Below the pieces are notes generated by a model. It saw nothing but the letters and a program-made list of their open reading frames with translations, was not told the DNA's origin and made no database searches. Positions 1 through 7,400 of a DNA stretch of 10,447 nt are shown here, one piece after another (the first letter of the stretch is position 1; each line of letters starts with the position of its first letter). Location of the stretch: positions 1 to 10,447 of the forward strand of contig VXZL01000357.1 in assembly GCA_009845505.1 (NCBI GenBank). The letters are read 5' to 3'. The stretch is from Candidatus Poribacteria bacterium (lineage in GTDB: Bacteria; Poribacteria; WGA-4E; WGA-3G). The position numbers were made by a program, and so were the translations under genes.

Positions 1-149
1 TTCTTGATGTATGTAAATATTCTTACGAGATGTAGTCCGAAAAGTTACGCGATATTTCACGCGAACGCCAATATCAGCAAACCCAACCCAAATCTAAATA
101 GCCGAAATGGAAATTCTGTTTCGAGTGTCTAATTTTTAGGAGACCTTAC
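1..149. other. Non-coding leader upstream of the amidohydrolase gene
   Basis: This short AT-leaning stretch has no recognisable RNA gene. The only notable element is an AGGAG ribosome-binding site at 138-142, seven bases before the ATG at 150. A plus-strand frame is open from the left edge to a TAA at 130-132. It would encode about 43 residues rich in Asn and Ser with no family resemblance, so it is probably chance, although the tail of an upstream gene cannot be excluded. I could not place a convincing -10/-35 pair. Confidence 0.5.
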
Positions 150-1439
150 ATGGCAACCACCGATTTAGCACACCATATTCAGTCGATCCGCCTCGTTGAT
201 ACACACGAGCATATGCGGCGCGAAAACGACTGGGTCGAGAACGGTCCCGATATTCTCCAAGACTTGTTCGGGAACTATGTTCCCGCCGATTTAGTAACAG
301 CGGGTGCCTCTCCAGAAGCAATGCGCGATCTAATGGACGCTTCCAAGGATATCGCGTCGCGGTTTGAAGGCATCCGAGAGGCATGGGAAGCAACTCAGTT
401 CACCGGGTATGGTGAGGCTGTCAGCCTCATTGCCAAACATATCTATGGCCTTGACGAACTCACAGGCGATGGACTCGCAAGTGCCGATAACCTAAAGACG
501 CTTCGCACTCCCGGTAAACGCTATCACATTTTACACGACCTCGCAAATCTTGACCATATCCAAACAGACGACTTCAGCTGGCCGTGTACCCCGGACACTT
601 CCGGTCCTGACTTTTTTCTTTATGACCTCTCTTGGGCAACATTTTGTAACGGACAGATAGATCCAAGTGCCATTCACGCCGAAACAGGTGTTGAAGTCAG
701 CAATCTTGCCTCTCTCAAACGTGGAATGGAGGCGATCTTTGCTAAACACGCCGGTTGTGCTATCGCTGTAAAATCGCAACATGCTTACAACCGCACGCTC
801 AACTGGATCGAACGCAGTGACGCTGAGGCTTCCGATGCCTTGAATACTGTGCTAACGCAGCCTGCTTCAGAAATCAATGAAGCGACGCGCTTGTGTCTCG
901 GCGATTGGTGTTGGGCACGCGGTGTTGAACTCACGATTGAACACAATCTCCCTTTCAAAATTCACACGGGTTACTATGCAGGCAATGATCGGATGCCCGT
1001 CCGCCGTATTCCTGCTGGAAATATGTGCGCCTTGTTCGCTCGGTATCTTGACGCGAAGTTTGTCCTCATGCACATCGCCTACCCTTACAACGATGAACTG
1101 GTCGCCCTCGCCAAGCACTACCGAAATATCTGGGTAGATTTCTGTTGGGCATGGAGTATTGATCCCTACAGCTCACGCGATTTCCTCCGCCGGTGCATCC
1201 ACGCAGTGCCGTCCAATAAGTTATTCGCCTTTGGTGGTGACACGGGTTGGCCAACGAGCGCGATGGCGTATGCCATCCAAGCGAGAAACGAGATCCGCCG
1301 TGCGCTTGAGGCAGAAATCGCAGACGGTTACCTCACAGAGAAACAGGCGATGGCGTTTGCGACTCGGATTATGAATAGAAATCAGTATGCCTGTTTTGAC
1401 ATCGACGGCACCCGCGCAAACATTGCCAAAGCGGCCTGA
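150..1439 (+). CDS. Amidohydrolase-superfamily protein (amidohydrolase-2 / uronate-isomerase-like), substrate unknown
   Basis: This is a 429-residue cytosolic enzyme with no signal peptide or membrane helix. It looks like a metal-dependent TIM-barrel hydrolase or isomerase. The N-terminal strand carries the HxH metal motif in LVDTHEHM (His19, His21). Later barrel-strand motifs follow in the expected order: FKIHTG (His272), LMHIAYP (His308) and FGGDTGWP (Asp364). This order of HxH, His, His and Asp is the classic ligand set of the amidohydrolase superfamily. The wide spacing and the DTHEH opening recall the uronate isomerase and amidohydrolase-2 branches. The middle of the protein (about 140-340) is unusually rich in Trp and Cys. 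The start is well supported by AGGAG seven bases upstream and by the HxH strand starting close to the N terminus. The gene stands alone on its strand and converges on mtnA. The family acts on many substrates (uronates, decarboxylations, lactones), so the reaction cannot be named from sequence. Confidence 0.85.
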   Translation: MATTDLAHHIQSIRLVDTHEHMRRENDWVENGPDILQDLFGNYVPADLVTAGASPEAMRDLMDASKDIASRFEGIREAWEATQFTGYGEAVSLIAKHIYGLDELTGDGLASADNLKTLRTPGKRYHILHDLANLDHIQTDDFSWPCTPDTSGPDFFLYDLSWATFCNGQIDPSAIHAETGVEVSNLASLKRGMEAIFAKHAGCAIAVKSQHAYNRTLNWIERSDAEASDALNTVLTQPASEINEATRLCLGDWCWARGVELTIEHNLPFKIHTGYYAGNDRMPVRRIPAGNMCALFARYLDAKFVLMHIAYPYNDELVALAKHYRNIWVDFCWAWSIDPYSSRDFLRRCIHAVPSNKLFAFGGDTGWPTSAMAYAIQARNEIRRALEAEIADGYLTEKQAMAFATRIMNRNQYACFDIDGTRANIAKAA

Positions 1440-1460
1440 CGTTAGGGGTGAACATTGCGT

Positions 1461-2501
1461 TTATGCGTCGCGTAAGGCTTGCAAGCTCGTTGTATAAGGT
1501 GACCGCGCCACGCCTTTTTCAGTAATAATCGCCGTGACGAGTGCTGCGGGAGTGACATCAAAGGCGGGGCTATAGACTTTCACGCCTTCAGGTGCGGTTA
1601 CCTTTCCGAAACCTTCGGTTACCTCTTCCGGTGCACGCTGTTCGATAGGAATTTCCGCACCGGTTTCAAGTGAAAAATCTAATGTTGAAGTCGGGGCGGC
1701 GACATAAAAAGGAATGTCGTGTGCATCGGCGAGGATAGCTACATTATAAGTGCCGATTTTGTTTGCAGTGTCGCCGTTGGCAGCGATCCGATCAGCCCCG
1801 ACAACAACACACTGAATTTTGCCTTCTTTCATAACCTGTGCTGCCATATTGTCACAGATAAGGGTCACATCAATTCCGGCTTGCATCAACTCCCAAGTGG
1901 TGAGCCGTGCGCCTTGTAGCAAGGGACGCGTCTCATCGGCATAAACCTGTATCTGCTTACCGGCTTCGTGTGCACTGAACATCACAGCCAACGCGGTGCC
2001 ATAGTCAGATGTAGCCAACCCGCCGGCGTTGCAGTGTGTCAGAATGGTATCGTTTTCATTTAGCAATGCCATTCCGTGTTGTCCAATCGCGCGACACATC
2101 GCTTTATCCTCAGCGATAATCTCTAAGGCCTCTGTGAGCAGCATCTCTTTGAGTTCAGAAATCTGAAGGTGGCTGTTCTGCTCGGCTACTCGCGTCATCC
2201 TATCGAGTGCCCAAAAGAGGTTGACGGCTGTTGGTCGCGAGGTAGCCAAGTAATCGGTTGCGGCTTTGAGTTCAGCCGCAAAAGCGTCATAAGTTTTCGC
2301 CGTAGAATTCCAGATTCCGAGCACCGTACCCAAAGCACCGGCAATGCCGATTGCGGGGGCACCTCGCACCCGCAGCGACTTAATCGCTTCCCAGATTGAT
2401 GGAAGATCGTCACAATAAATCTGCTTAAATTCGTTGGGCAACAGCGTCTGGTCGATGAGTCGGATTCTACCATCCGCCCATTCAATTGTTGAAAATGCCA
2501 T
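1461..2501 (-). CDS. mtnA: S-methyl-5-thioribose-1-phosphate isomerase
   Basis: MtnA converts 5-methylthioribose-1-phosphate (aldose) to 5-methylthioribulose-1-phosphate (ketose) in the methionine salvage pathway. The protein is 346 residues from the chosen ATG, the usual family length, and is cytosolic. Hallmarks seen: the N-terminal TIEWADGRIRLIDQTLLP; the phosphate-binding RVRGAPAIGIAGALG (about 44-58); THCNAGGLATSDYGTA with catalytic Cys157; YADETRPLLQGARLT (187-201); and VVVGADRIAANGD with catalytic Asp237 followed by NKIGTYN. Cys157 and Asp237 correspond to the Cys/Asp pair (160 and 240) known in the Bacillus enzyme. The frame stays open upstream to an ATG at 2588 that overlaps the end of the acetolactate synthase-like gene. 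However, those 29 extra residues are hydrophobic and atypical of the family, while GGGAGGGG lies just before the internal start. No mtnB, mtnC, mtnD or mtnK is nearby, so the pathway must be completed elsewhere or be partial. The paralogous eIF2B-like or ribose-1,5-bisphosphate isomerase identities are less likely given the full MtnA motif set. Confidence 0.95.
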   Translation of the reverse strand: MAFSTIEWADGRIRLIDQTLLPNEFKQIYCDDLPSIWEAIKSLRVRGAPAIGIAGALGTVLGIWNSTAKTYDAFAAELKAATDYLATSRPTAVNLFWALDRMTRVAEQNSHLQISELKEMLLTEALEIIAEDKAMCRAIGQHGMALLNENDTILTHCNAGGLATSDYGTALAVMFSAHEAGKQIQVYADETRPLLQGARLTTWELMQAGIDVTLICDNMAAQVMKEGKIQCVVVGADRIAANGDTANKIGTYNVAILADAHDIPFYVAAPTSTLDFSLETGAEIPIEQRAPEEVTEGFGKVTAPEGVKVYSPAFDVTPAALVTAIITEKGVARSPYTTSLQALRDA

Positions 2502-2513
2502 TTTTCGCAGCAT

Positions 2514-2521
2514 CCCCTCCC
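2514..2521 (-). promoter_or_regulatory. Ribosome-binding site deciding the mtnA start
   Basis: On the minus strand the sequence reads GGGAGGGG, then ATGCTGCGAAAA, then the ATG at 2501. The Shine-Dalgarno-like run directly abuts an in-frame ATG at 2513, which is too close for initiation, and is 12 bases from the ATG at 2501. This spacing is slightly long but usable, and the 2501 start gives the canonical MtnA N terminus. The third candidate (ATG at 2588) has only a weak AGGG upstream. Confidence 0.6.
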
Positions 2522-2575
2522 TAAAAAAAACGAAGTATGTTGGTAAGTAAAGAGACAAAAGACTAAGATTATCCT

Positions 2576-4213
2576 TTAAATCGGACATGTCAGCTGCCCT
2601 AGTTCATCAGTCAACCGTAGGTTCTCGGTGTAATCAACCGGGCAATCAATGATCGATGGAACATTTTGGCTGAAAGCATCATTGAGTATAGGAACGAGTT
2701 CGTCACTACTTTCAACCCTATAGCCCTTAGCACCGAAGGCTTCAGCATATTTGACAAAATCAGGGTTCGTAAAATCAATATGTGCGGGTCTTCCGAATCC
2801 GTTCATCTGTTTCCACTCAATAAGCCCATAAGCTTCATCATTGAAGATGAGTGTGACAAAAGGGACACCGACCCGGACCGCAGTCTCAATTTCCTGAGAG
2901 TTCATCAAGAATCCGCCATCGCCGCAGACGGCTAAACATTTACGTTCAGGATAGATAAGTTTGGCGGCAATAGCTCCTGGCACAGCGATGCCCATTGCAG
3001 CAAATCCGTTGGAGATGATACATGTATTCGGTTTATAACAGGGATACATTCGCGCAATCCACATTTTATGTGCGCCGACATCGGAAATGAGAATATCGTC
3101 TTCAGCAAGTACAGAACGGACATCACTCAATATCTTTTGGGGTTTTATCGGAAATCCTTTGTCATCTCGGTGTTCATCGAGTTGATCGAGTATAATTTTC
3201 CGCAAAGTATTTGAGGCATATTCCGAATCTTTAGGATAAATTTCTTCTGCCATCAGATGTCTGAGGCTCTGCCGAATGTTCCCGACCATCTCGACATCAG
3301 TGACATAAGCGGCATCACTTTCACTGGTGTCGGTATCAATATGAATGAGTTTCTTGTCGCGATTTGGATTCCAGAGCCGAGGGTGGTATTCAACAATATC
3401 GTAGCCGATAGCGATGACGAGATCTGCCCGGTCAAACCCGCAAGAGACAAAATCGTTGGCTTGCAATCCAACACTGAGTAAGGAGAGCCGGTGTGTCCAC
3501 GGGATGCTCCCTTTCCCCATAAAAGTGTGGGCAACCGGAATGTTTGTCATTTCAGCGAATTGGGTCAGTATTCGTGAGGCTTTTTGTCGGACGACCCCAT
3601 TTCCTGCAAGGATGATAGGCTGTTTTGCATCGTTAATCAATTGCGCAGCGCGCTCCAGACAGGATGCGACAGGTTCCGCTTCGCTCGGATAGTCGTGTCG
3701 GATAGGTTCGGCATCGATCTGCATCTCTGCGACATCCTCGGGAAAATCGATGTGGGTCGCCCCGGGTTTCTCACTCGTTGCTGTTTTGAAGGCTTTACTG
3801 ATAGATTCCGGTATGATTTCGGGTAGGTGGATGAGCGTGTTCCATTTCGTCATCGGTTTGAAGACGGAGACAACATCCATGTATTGATGCGATTCTTTGT
3901 GCATCCTGTCGAGGCTGGCTTGTCCAGTAATTGCGACGAGCGGTGCCCGATCCATATTGGCATCCGCAACTCCGGTGACGAGGTTCATAGCACCGGGCCC
4001 GAGGGTGGCGAGGCAAACACCGGCGCGTCCAGTGAGACGACCGTAGACATCCGCCATGAAGGCGGCACCGCGTTCATCACGTGTCTGAATGAATTGAATC
4101 TTTGACTCCAAGAGGGCATCCATCAAATCCAAGTTTTCTTCGCCAGGTATTCCGAAAATATAGTCAACATTTTCGTTCTCAAGGCATTTAACGGTGAGTT
4201 CTGATGCTTTCAT
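2576..4213 (-). CDS. Thiamine-diphosphate-dependent acetolactate synthase, AlsS-like
   Basis: This 545-residue cytosolic enzyme is predicted to condense two pyruvates into 2-acetolactate with release of CO2. It has the three-domain layout of the ThDP family. The N-terminal PYR domain (about 1-165) has FGIPGEENLDLMDALL and RDERGAAFMADVYGRLTG, with Glu47 as the cofactor-activating glutamate. A central domain (about 190-320) contains IAIGYDIVEYHPRLWN. The C-terminal PP domain (about 355-530) has SDVGAHKMWIARMY, SNGFAAMG, and the ThDP/Mg motif GDGGF (431-435) followed by Asn458-Asp459. The phrases VEYxPxxWN, HKMWIARMY and FVKYAEAFGAKGYRVES resemble catabolic AlsS of Bacillus and Klebsiella more than biosynthetic IlvB/IlvG. 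The ATG at 4213 has AAGGAAG at 4221-4227, seven bases upstream. No small regulatory subunit (ilvN/ilvH) and no alsD or ilvC is adjacent, which agrees with a stand-alone AlsS-type enzyme. Related ThDP enzymes such as sulfoacetaldehyde acetyltransferase or a glyoxylate carboligase cannot be fully excluded. It is probably co-transcribed with mtnA, 74 bp downstream. Confidence 0.85.
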   Translation of the reverse strand: MKASELTVKCLENENVDYIFGIPGEENLDLMDALLESKIQFIQTRDERGAAFMADVYGRLTGRAGVCLATLGPGAMNLVTGVADANMDRAPLVAITGQASLDRMHKESHQYMDVVSVFKPMTKWNTLIHLPEIIPESISKAFKTATSEKPGATHIDFPEDVAEMQIDAEPIRHDYPSEAEPVASCLERAAQLINDAKQPIILAGNGVVRQKASRILTQFAEMTNIPVAHTFMGKGSIPWTHRLSLLSVGLQANDFVSCGFDRADLVIAIGYDIVEYHPRLWNPNRDKKLIHIDTDTSESDAAYVTDVEMVGNIRQSLRHLMAEEIYPKDSEYASNTLRKIILDQLDEHRDDKGFPIKPQKILSDVRSVLAEDDILISDVGAHKMWIARMYPCYKPNTCIISNGFAAMGIAVPGAIAAKLIYPERKCLAVCGDGGFLMNSQEIETAVRVGVPFVTLIFNDEAYGLIEWKQMNGFGRPAHIDFTNPDFVKYAEAFGAKGYRVESSDELVPILNDAFSQNVPSIIDCPVDYTENLRLTDELGQLTCPI

Positions 4214-4220
4214 GATTCGA

Positions 4221-4227
4221 CTTCCTT
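4221..4227 (-). promoter_or_regulatory. Ribosome-binding site of the acetolactate synthase-like gene
   Basis: The minus strand reads AAGGAAG seven bases before the ATG at 4213. This is a good Shine-Dalgarno match at optimal spacing. It fixes the start and agrees with the family N terminus beginning a few residues before the first helix. Confidence 0.75.
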
Positions 4228-4254
4228 AGATGTATTGCTAATAGATAATGAGTC

Positions 4255-4292
4255 CTAAGTTAGTTTCCAGAATTTCTTAACGCTAAACTTAG
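4255..4292. repeat. Imperfect inverted repeat upstream of the acetolactate synthase-like gene
   Basis: The arms CTAAGTTAG (4255-4263) and CTAAACTTAG (4283-4292) pair over nine bases with one bulged base, around an AT-rich centre of 19 bases. The element is 42 to 79 bases upstream of the leftward start codon, where an operator or promoter would lie. The pairing is AT-rich and could be chance. No known regulator site is recognised. Confidence 0.35.
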
Positions 4293-4423
4293 AAATATTG
4301 ATGACAATCAGCAAAAATTTGTTTTTTTCGATTCCGTCCTGTGCAATAATATAACAGATTGCGTCTAAAAAATACAGACTTAAATCCAGAGCACAGAACT
4401 ATTCATGATGGCTTTTACAACAT

Positions 4424-4439
4424 CCCGAACAAGTTCGGG
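4424..4439. repeat. Perfect 16-bp palindrome CCCGAACAAGTTCGGG
   Basis: Two 7-base arms, CCCGAAC and GTTCGGG, are exact reverse complements flanking AA. The element is about 54 bases before the protease start codon and is GC-rich inside an AT-rich spacer, so it stands out. It could be a dimeric-regulator operator, part of a dispersed repeat family, or a small hairpin. It resembles the Gram-positive SOS box (GAAC-N4-GTTC), but the inner spacing is two bases rather than four, so it is not called as a LexA site. No run of T follows, so a terminator is unlikely. Confidence 0.6.
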
Positions 4440-4492
4440 CATCCACAGATAAATTCGCCCACATCATTCTGTAAATAAATATACGAAGGCTC

Positions 4493-7400
4493 ATGAAAAT
4501 AAATTTTATCTATCTCTACATTCTCGTGTTATTCGTAAACACACAAATCGTTTTTGCCCAAAGTAATTCAGAAGGCTTCCTTCATATCACAAACACCCCT
4601 GGTGAACTCATTGTACGCCTACATTCAGATGCTTCCGTTGGAGCACTTGACAGGTTGAATAAACGGCTCGGTGCTGTATCTGCCGCCCCTATTTTCTCAC
4701 CAGCGACACCTGCCGGACAACACCCGCGTCTTAAGAATACCTACCTCATCCGATTCCCAATACAATGGGCATTAGAGCCGTTGCTGCAGCACTATGAACA
4801 ACACCCTGCTGTTGAAGCAGTCGAATTGAACCGTCTCAGTCAGCCTTGTGTAGGAACGGTGCCAAATGATCCGGGTTATAGCGAGCAGTGGAACCTGAGA
4901 TTAATAAATATGATAGAAGCGTGGCGTATTGCGCAAGGAAGTCCACAGGTAACAGTGGCTGTTGTGGATAGTGGTATAGCGACGCGACATCCTGAATTCC
5001 GCTCCCAACTCTGGCAAAATAGGGGTGAAATACCTGAAAACGGGCTTGACGATGATAGAAACGGTTATATTGATGACATCAACGGTTGGGATTTTAGCGA
5101 TGCGCCGACGCTACCGGGTGGTGGCGATTGGACAGTGCGCGACAATGAACCTGAGGACGAGACTGGACACGGCACACATGTCTCCGGTATTATTGCTGCG
5201 AAAGCACACAACGGGCTTGGGATTGCCGGGATCGCCCCGGAATGTCGTCTCATGCCGTTGAGAGCAGGTTTCAAATTTGGGGGCGGTGAGTATCTCCAAA
5301 ACGACGATCTTGCTGCGGCTATCGTTTATGCAGCGGATAATGGGGCACAAGTGATTAATATGAGCTGGGGAGATACTGTGAACGCCTTCATCATAGAAGC
5401 GAGTTTAGAATACGCTTATGCCCGCGGTTGCGTATTGGTCGGTGCCGCGGGAAACTCAGGATCACTGGGATCTTACTATCCTGCCGGTCTTAAAACCGTT
5501 ATCTCCGTCGCTGGACTTGGGCAGGAAAAACAATTGTATAGCGATTCTAATTTCGGGGCAACAATTGACATCGCTGCCCCGGGCGAAGAAATTCCGAGTA
5601 CAGATATTGACGGTGGTTACCAAAACAGGTCTGGCACGTCAATGGCAGCGGCACATGTCTCTGGCATCGCAGGCTTGGTAATCGCTGCGAACCCAAATTA
5701 TAGCAACACAGAAGTCCAAGAAGCCCTCACCGCCACTGCAGAACCATTATTTATCAATTCTCTCGTCGGTGCGGGGTCACTTGACGCATACGCCGTGCTT
5801 ACGACTTCAACAGCGGTCATCGCTCAAATTGACGCGCACCAAATAGCATCCCACGTTGAAGGATCCAGTAATATCGAGATTTTCGGCAGTGCTGGCGGAT
5901 CTGGATTTATTGAATACTGGCTGGAGTATGGGGTCGGTGAAGTCCCAAATTTATGGTTGCCTTTAGGACCTGTGCAAACGAAGCCTAAGTTTAATGCCTG
6001 TTTGCATAAGTGGGACACTTCTGACTTAGCGGAGAACCGATACACACTAAGACTTAGCGTCAAAACAGAAAACGGCGAAATCAAGAGAGACAGAGTCGTT
6101 GTTGACGTGAGTCACACAGCACCGCTCATTTCAAGACACGAATTACAGACATGGCTTGCAGGCGACAGAACCGACTCGGTCGTTACGTGGCAAACCGACG
6201 AAGTATCCATCGGTGAGATTGAGATTTTTGATATAACGGGAAACATTAGCAGGGCTGCCCGCTCAGATTCAGAGAACCTTCTCCATATTGTGAATGTATC
6301 CGATTTAGGTATCCCACCGGGCAGCTATATGTACCGATTGTTGGTGGCAAACCGCGTTGGACTTCTACGCATCGATGATAACAACGGGTCACTGTATCAG
6401 ATTGAAACACAGAATACCCGGATTCAGCCGTTGCCCCTCTTGCAAGCCGCATCCGCTGAACAGGGGTTGCACGCAGTTGTCGCGCCAGTGGATATGAACG
6501 GAAATGGGAAATTGGAAATTATCGCCACTGAAATAGACACGGGTTCCGCAAAGATTTTTGAGATACAAGATAACGGCAGATTTGCGGCAATCTTTTCATT
6601 CGCCGAACCGCTATGGCCCCGGGCAATATCAGATACCGACGGGGACGGACGGATAGAAATATTGTGCAACGCTTTAGACGTAATCTTTTTACTGGAGCAA
6701 CCCGCACAGGGCATGTTCCCGACAGAACGCATTTGGGAGGTCCAAGGGAATTGGAGCAAAACGATTATAGATGCGGATGCGGATGGGATAGATGAAATTA
6801 TCGCGCGCGACGACGCTACTGACGCCATTTATGTATATGAGGCAAACGGAGATAACAACTACTATAGGACGGCTATACTCGAAAACCCGACGTTAGGGCA
6901 CAATGGACTCAGCGCAAATTTTGTGACGGATGATTTCGATGGCGATGGGCAGATAGAAATTTTAGCTGGCGATAATGACAGTGAACTATTTTTGTACGAG
7001 GCAATTGGGGACAACACATACAGACAGACATGGGTTCACGCACTCCCTGAAGGTGATCCACAACTCTTTGCCGCTGGTGATATGGACGGCGATGGCAAAG
7101 CGGAATTCGCTATCTGTGCGCAGACCGGCACCGCAATCGGCACTACACCATTGGATATTCGTTACTATCACTGGGTATTGACCATTTTCACTTCGGAAGG
7201 TAATGATGCCTATCGCGCTGTATGGACACAACGGATTCGTGACGTGCGTGATGGTGGAAACGGAATGGTTATTGCGGACATAAACAACGATGGACGGAAT
7301 GAATTGTGCCTCGCCACTGCCCCAAATTTCTACGTTATTCAATACGATAACGGAGGCTACCATCCGCTCTGGCACCATCCGGCGACAAACACCTCTAATC

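Larger units (their letters stand above)
4214..4492. promoter_or_regulatory. Divergent intergenic region between the acetolactate synthase-like gene and the protease
   Basis: This 279-bp AT-rich region is the largest gap in the window and must hold the promoters for both the leftward metabolic pair and the rightward protease gene. A TATAAC hexamer at 4350-4355 on the plus strand is a possible -10 element, but no -35 box sits at the right distance. A GAAGG at 4485-4489 only three bases before the protease ATG is its likely, rather tight, ribosome-binding site. Two inverted repeats lie here and are listed separately. I see no small open reading frame or RNA gene. Confidence 0.55.

Noticed and set aside
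1..132. Open plus-strand frame from the left edge to a TAA, as the possible end of an upstream gene
   Set aside because: The 43-residue translation is Asn/Ser-rich with no recognisable domain, and an open run of this length is expected by chance.
269..285. Perfect inverted repeat CGGGAAC-TAT-GTTCCCG inside the amidohydrolase gene
   Set aside because: It lies within well-conserved coding sequence (FGNYVPAD) and resembles the 4424 palindrome only by chance composition (GGGAAC versus CCGAAC arms). There is no sign it is regulatory.
1440..1460. Bidirectional terminator between the amidohydrolase and mtnA genes
   Set aside because: The 21-bp gap has no GC-rich stem with a T tract.
4424..4439. 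LexA/SOS box interpretation of the palindrome
   Set aside because: The Gram-positive box needs four bases between GAAC and GTTC. Here there are two, and neither neighbour is an SOS-type gene.
6424..6828. 134-codon minus-strand open frame opposite the FG-GAP repeats
   Set aside because: It arises from the repetitive GAT/GAC-rich codons of the Asp loops read in reverse. The coding strand is clearly the plus strand.
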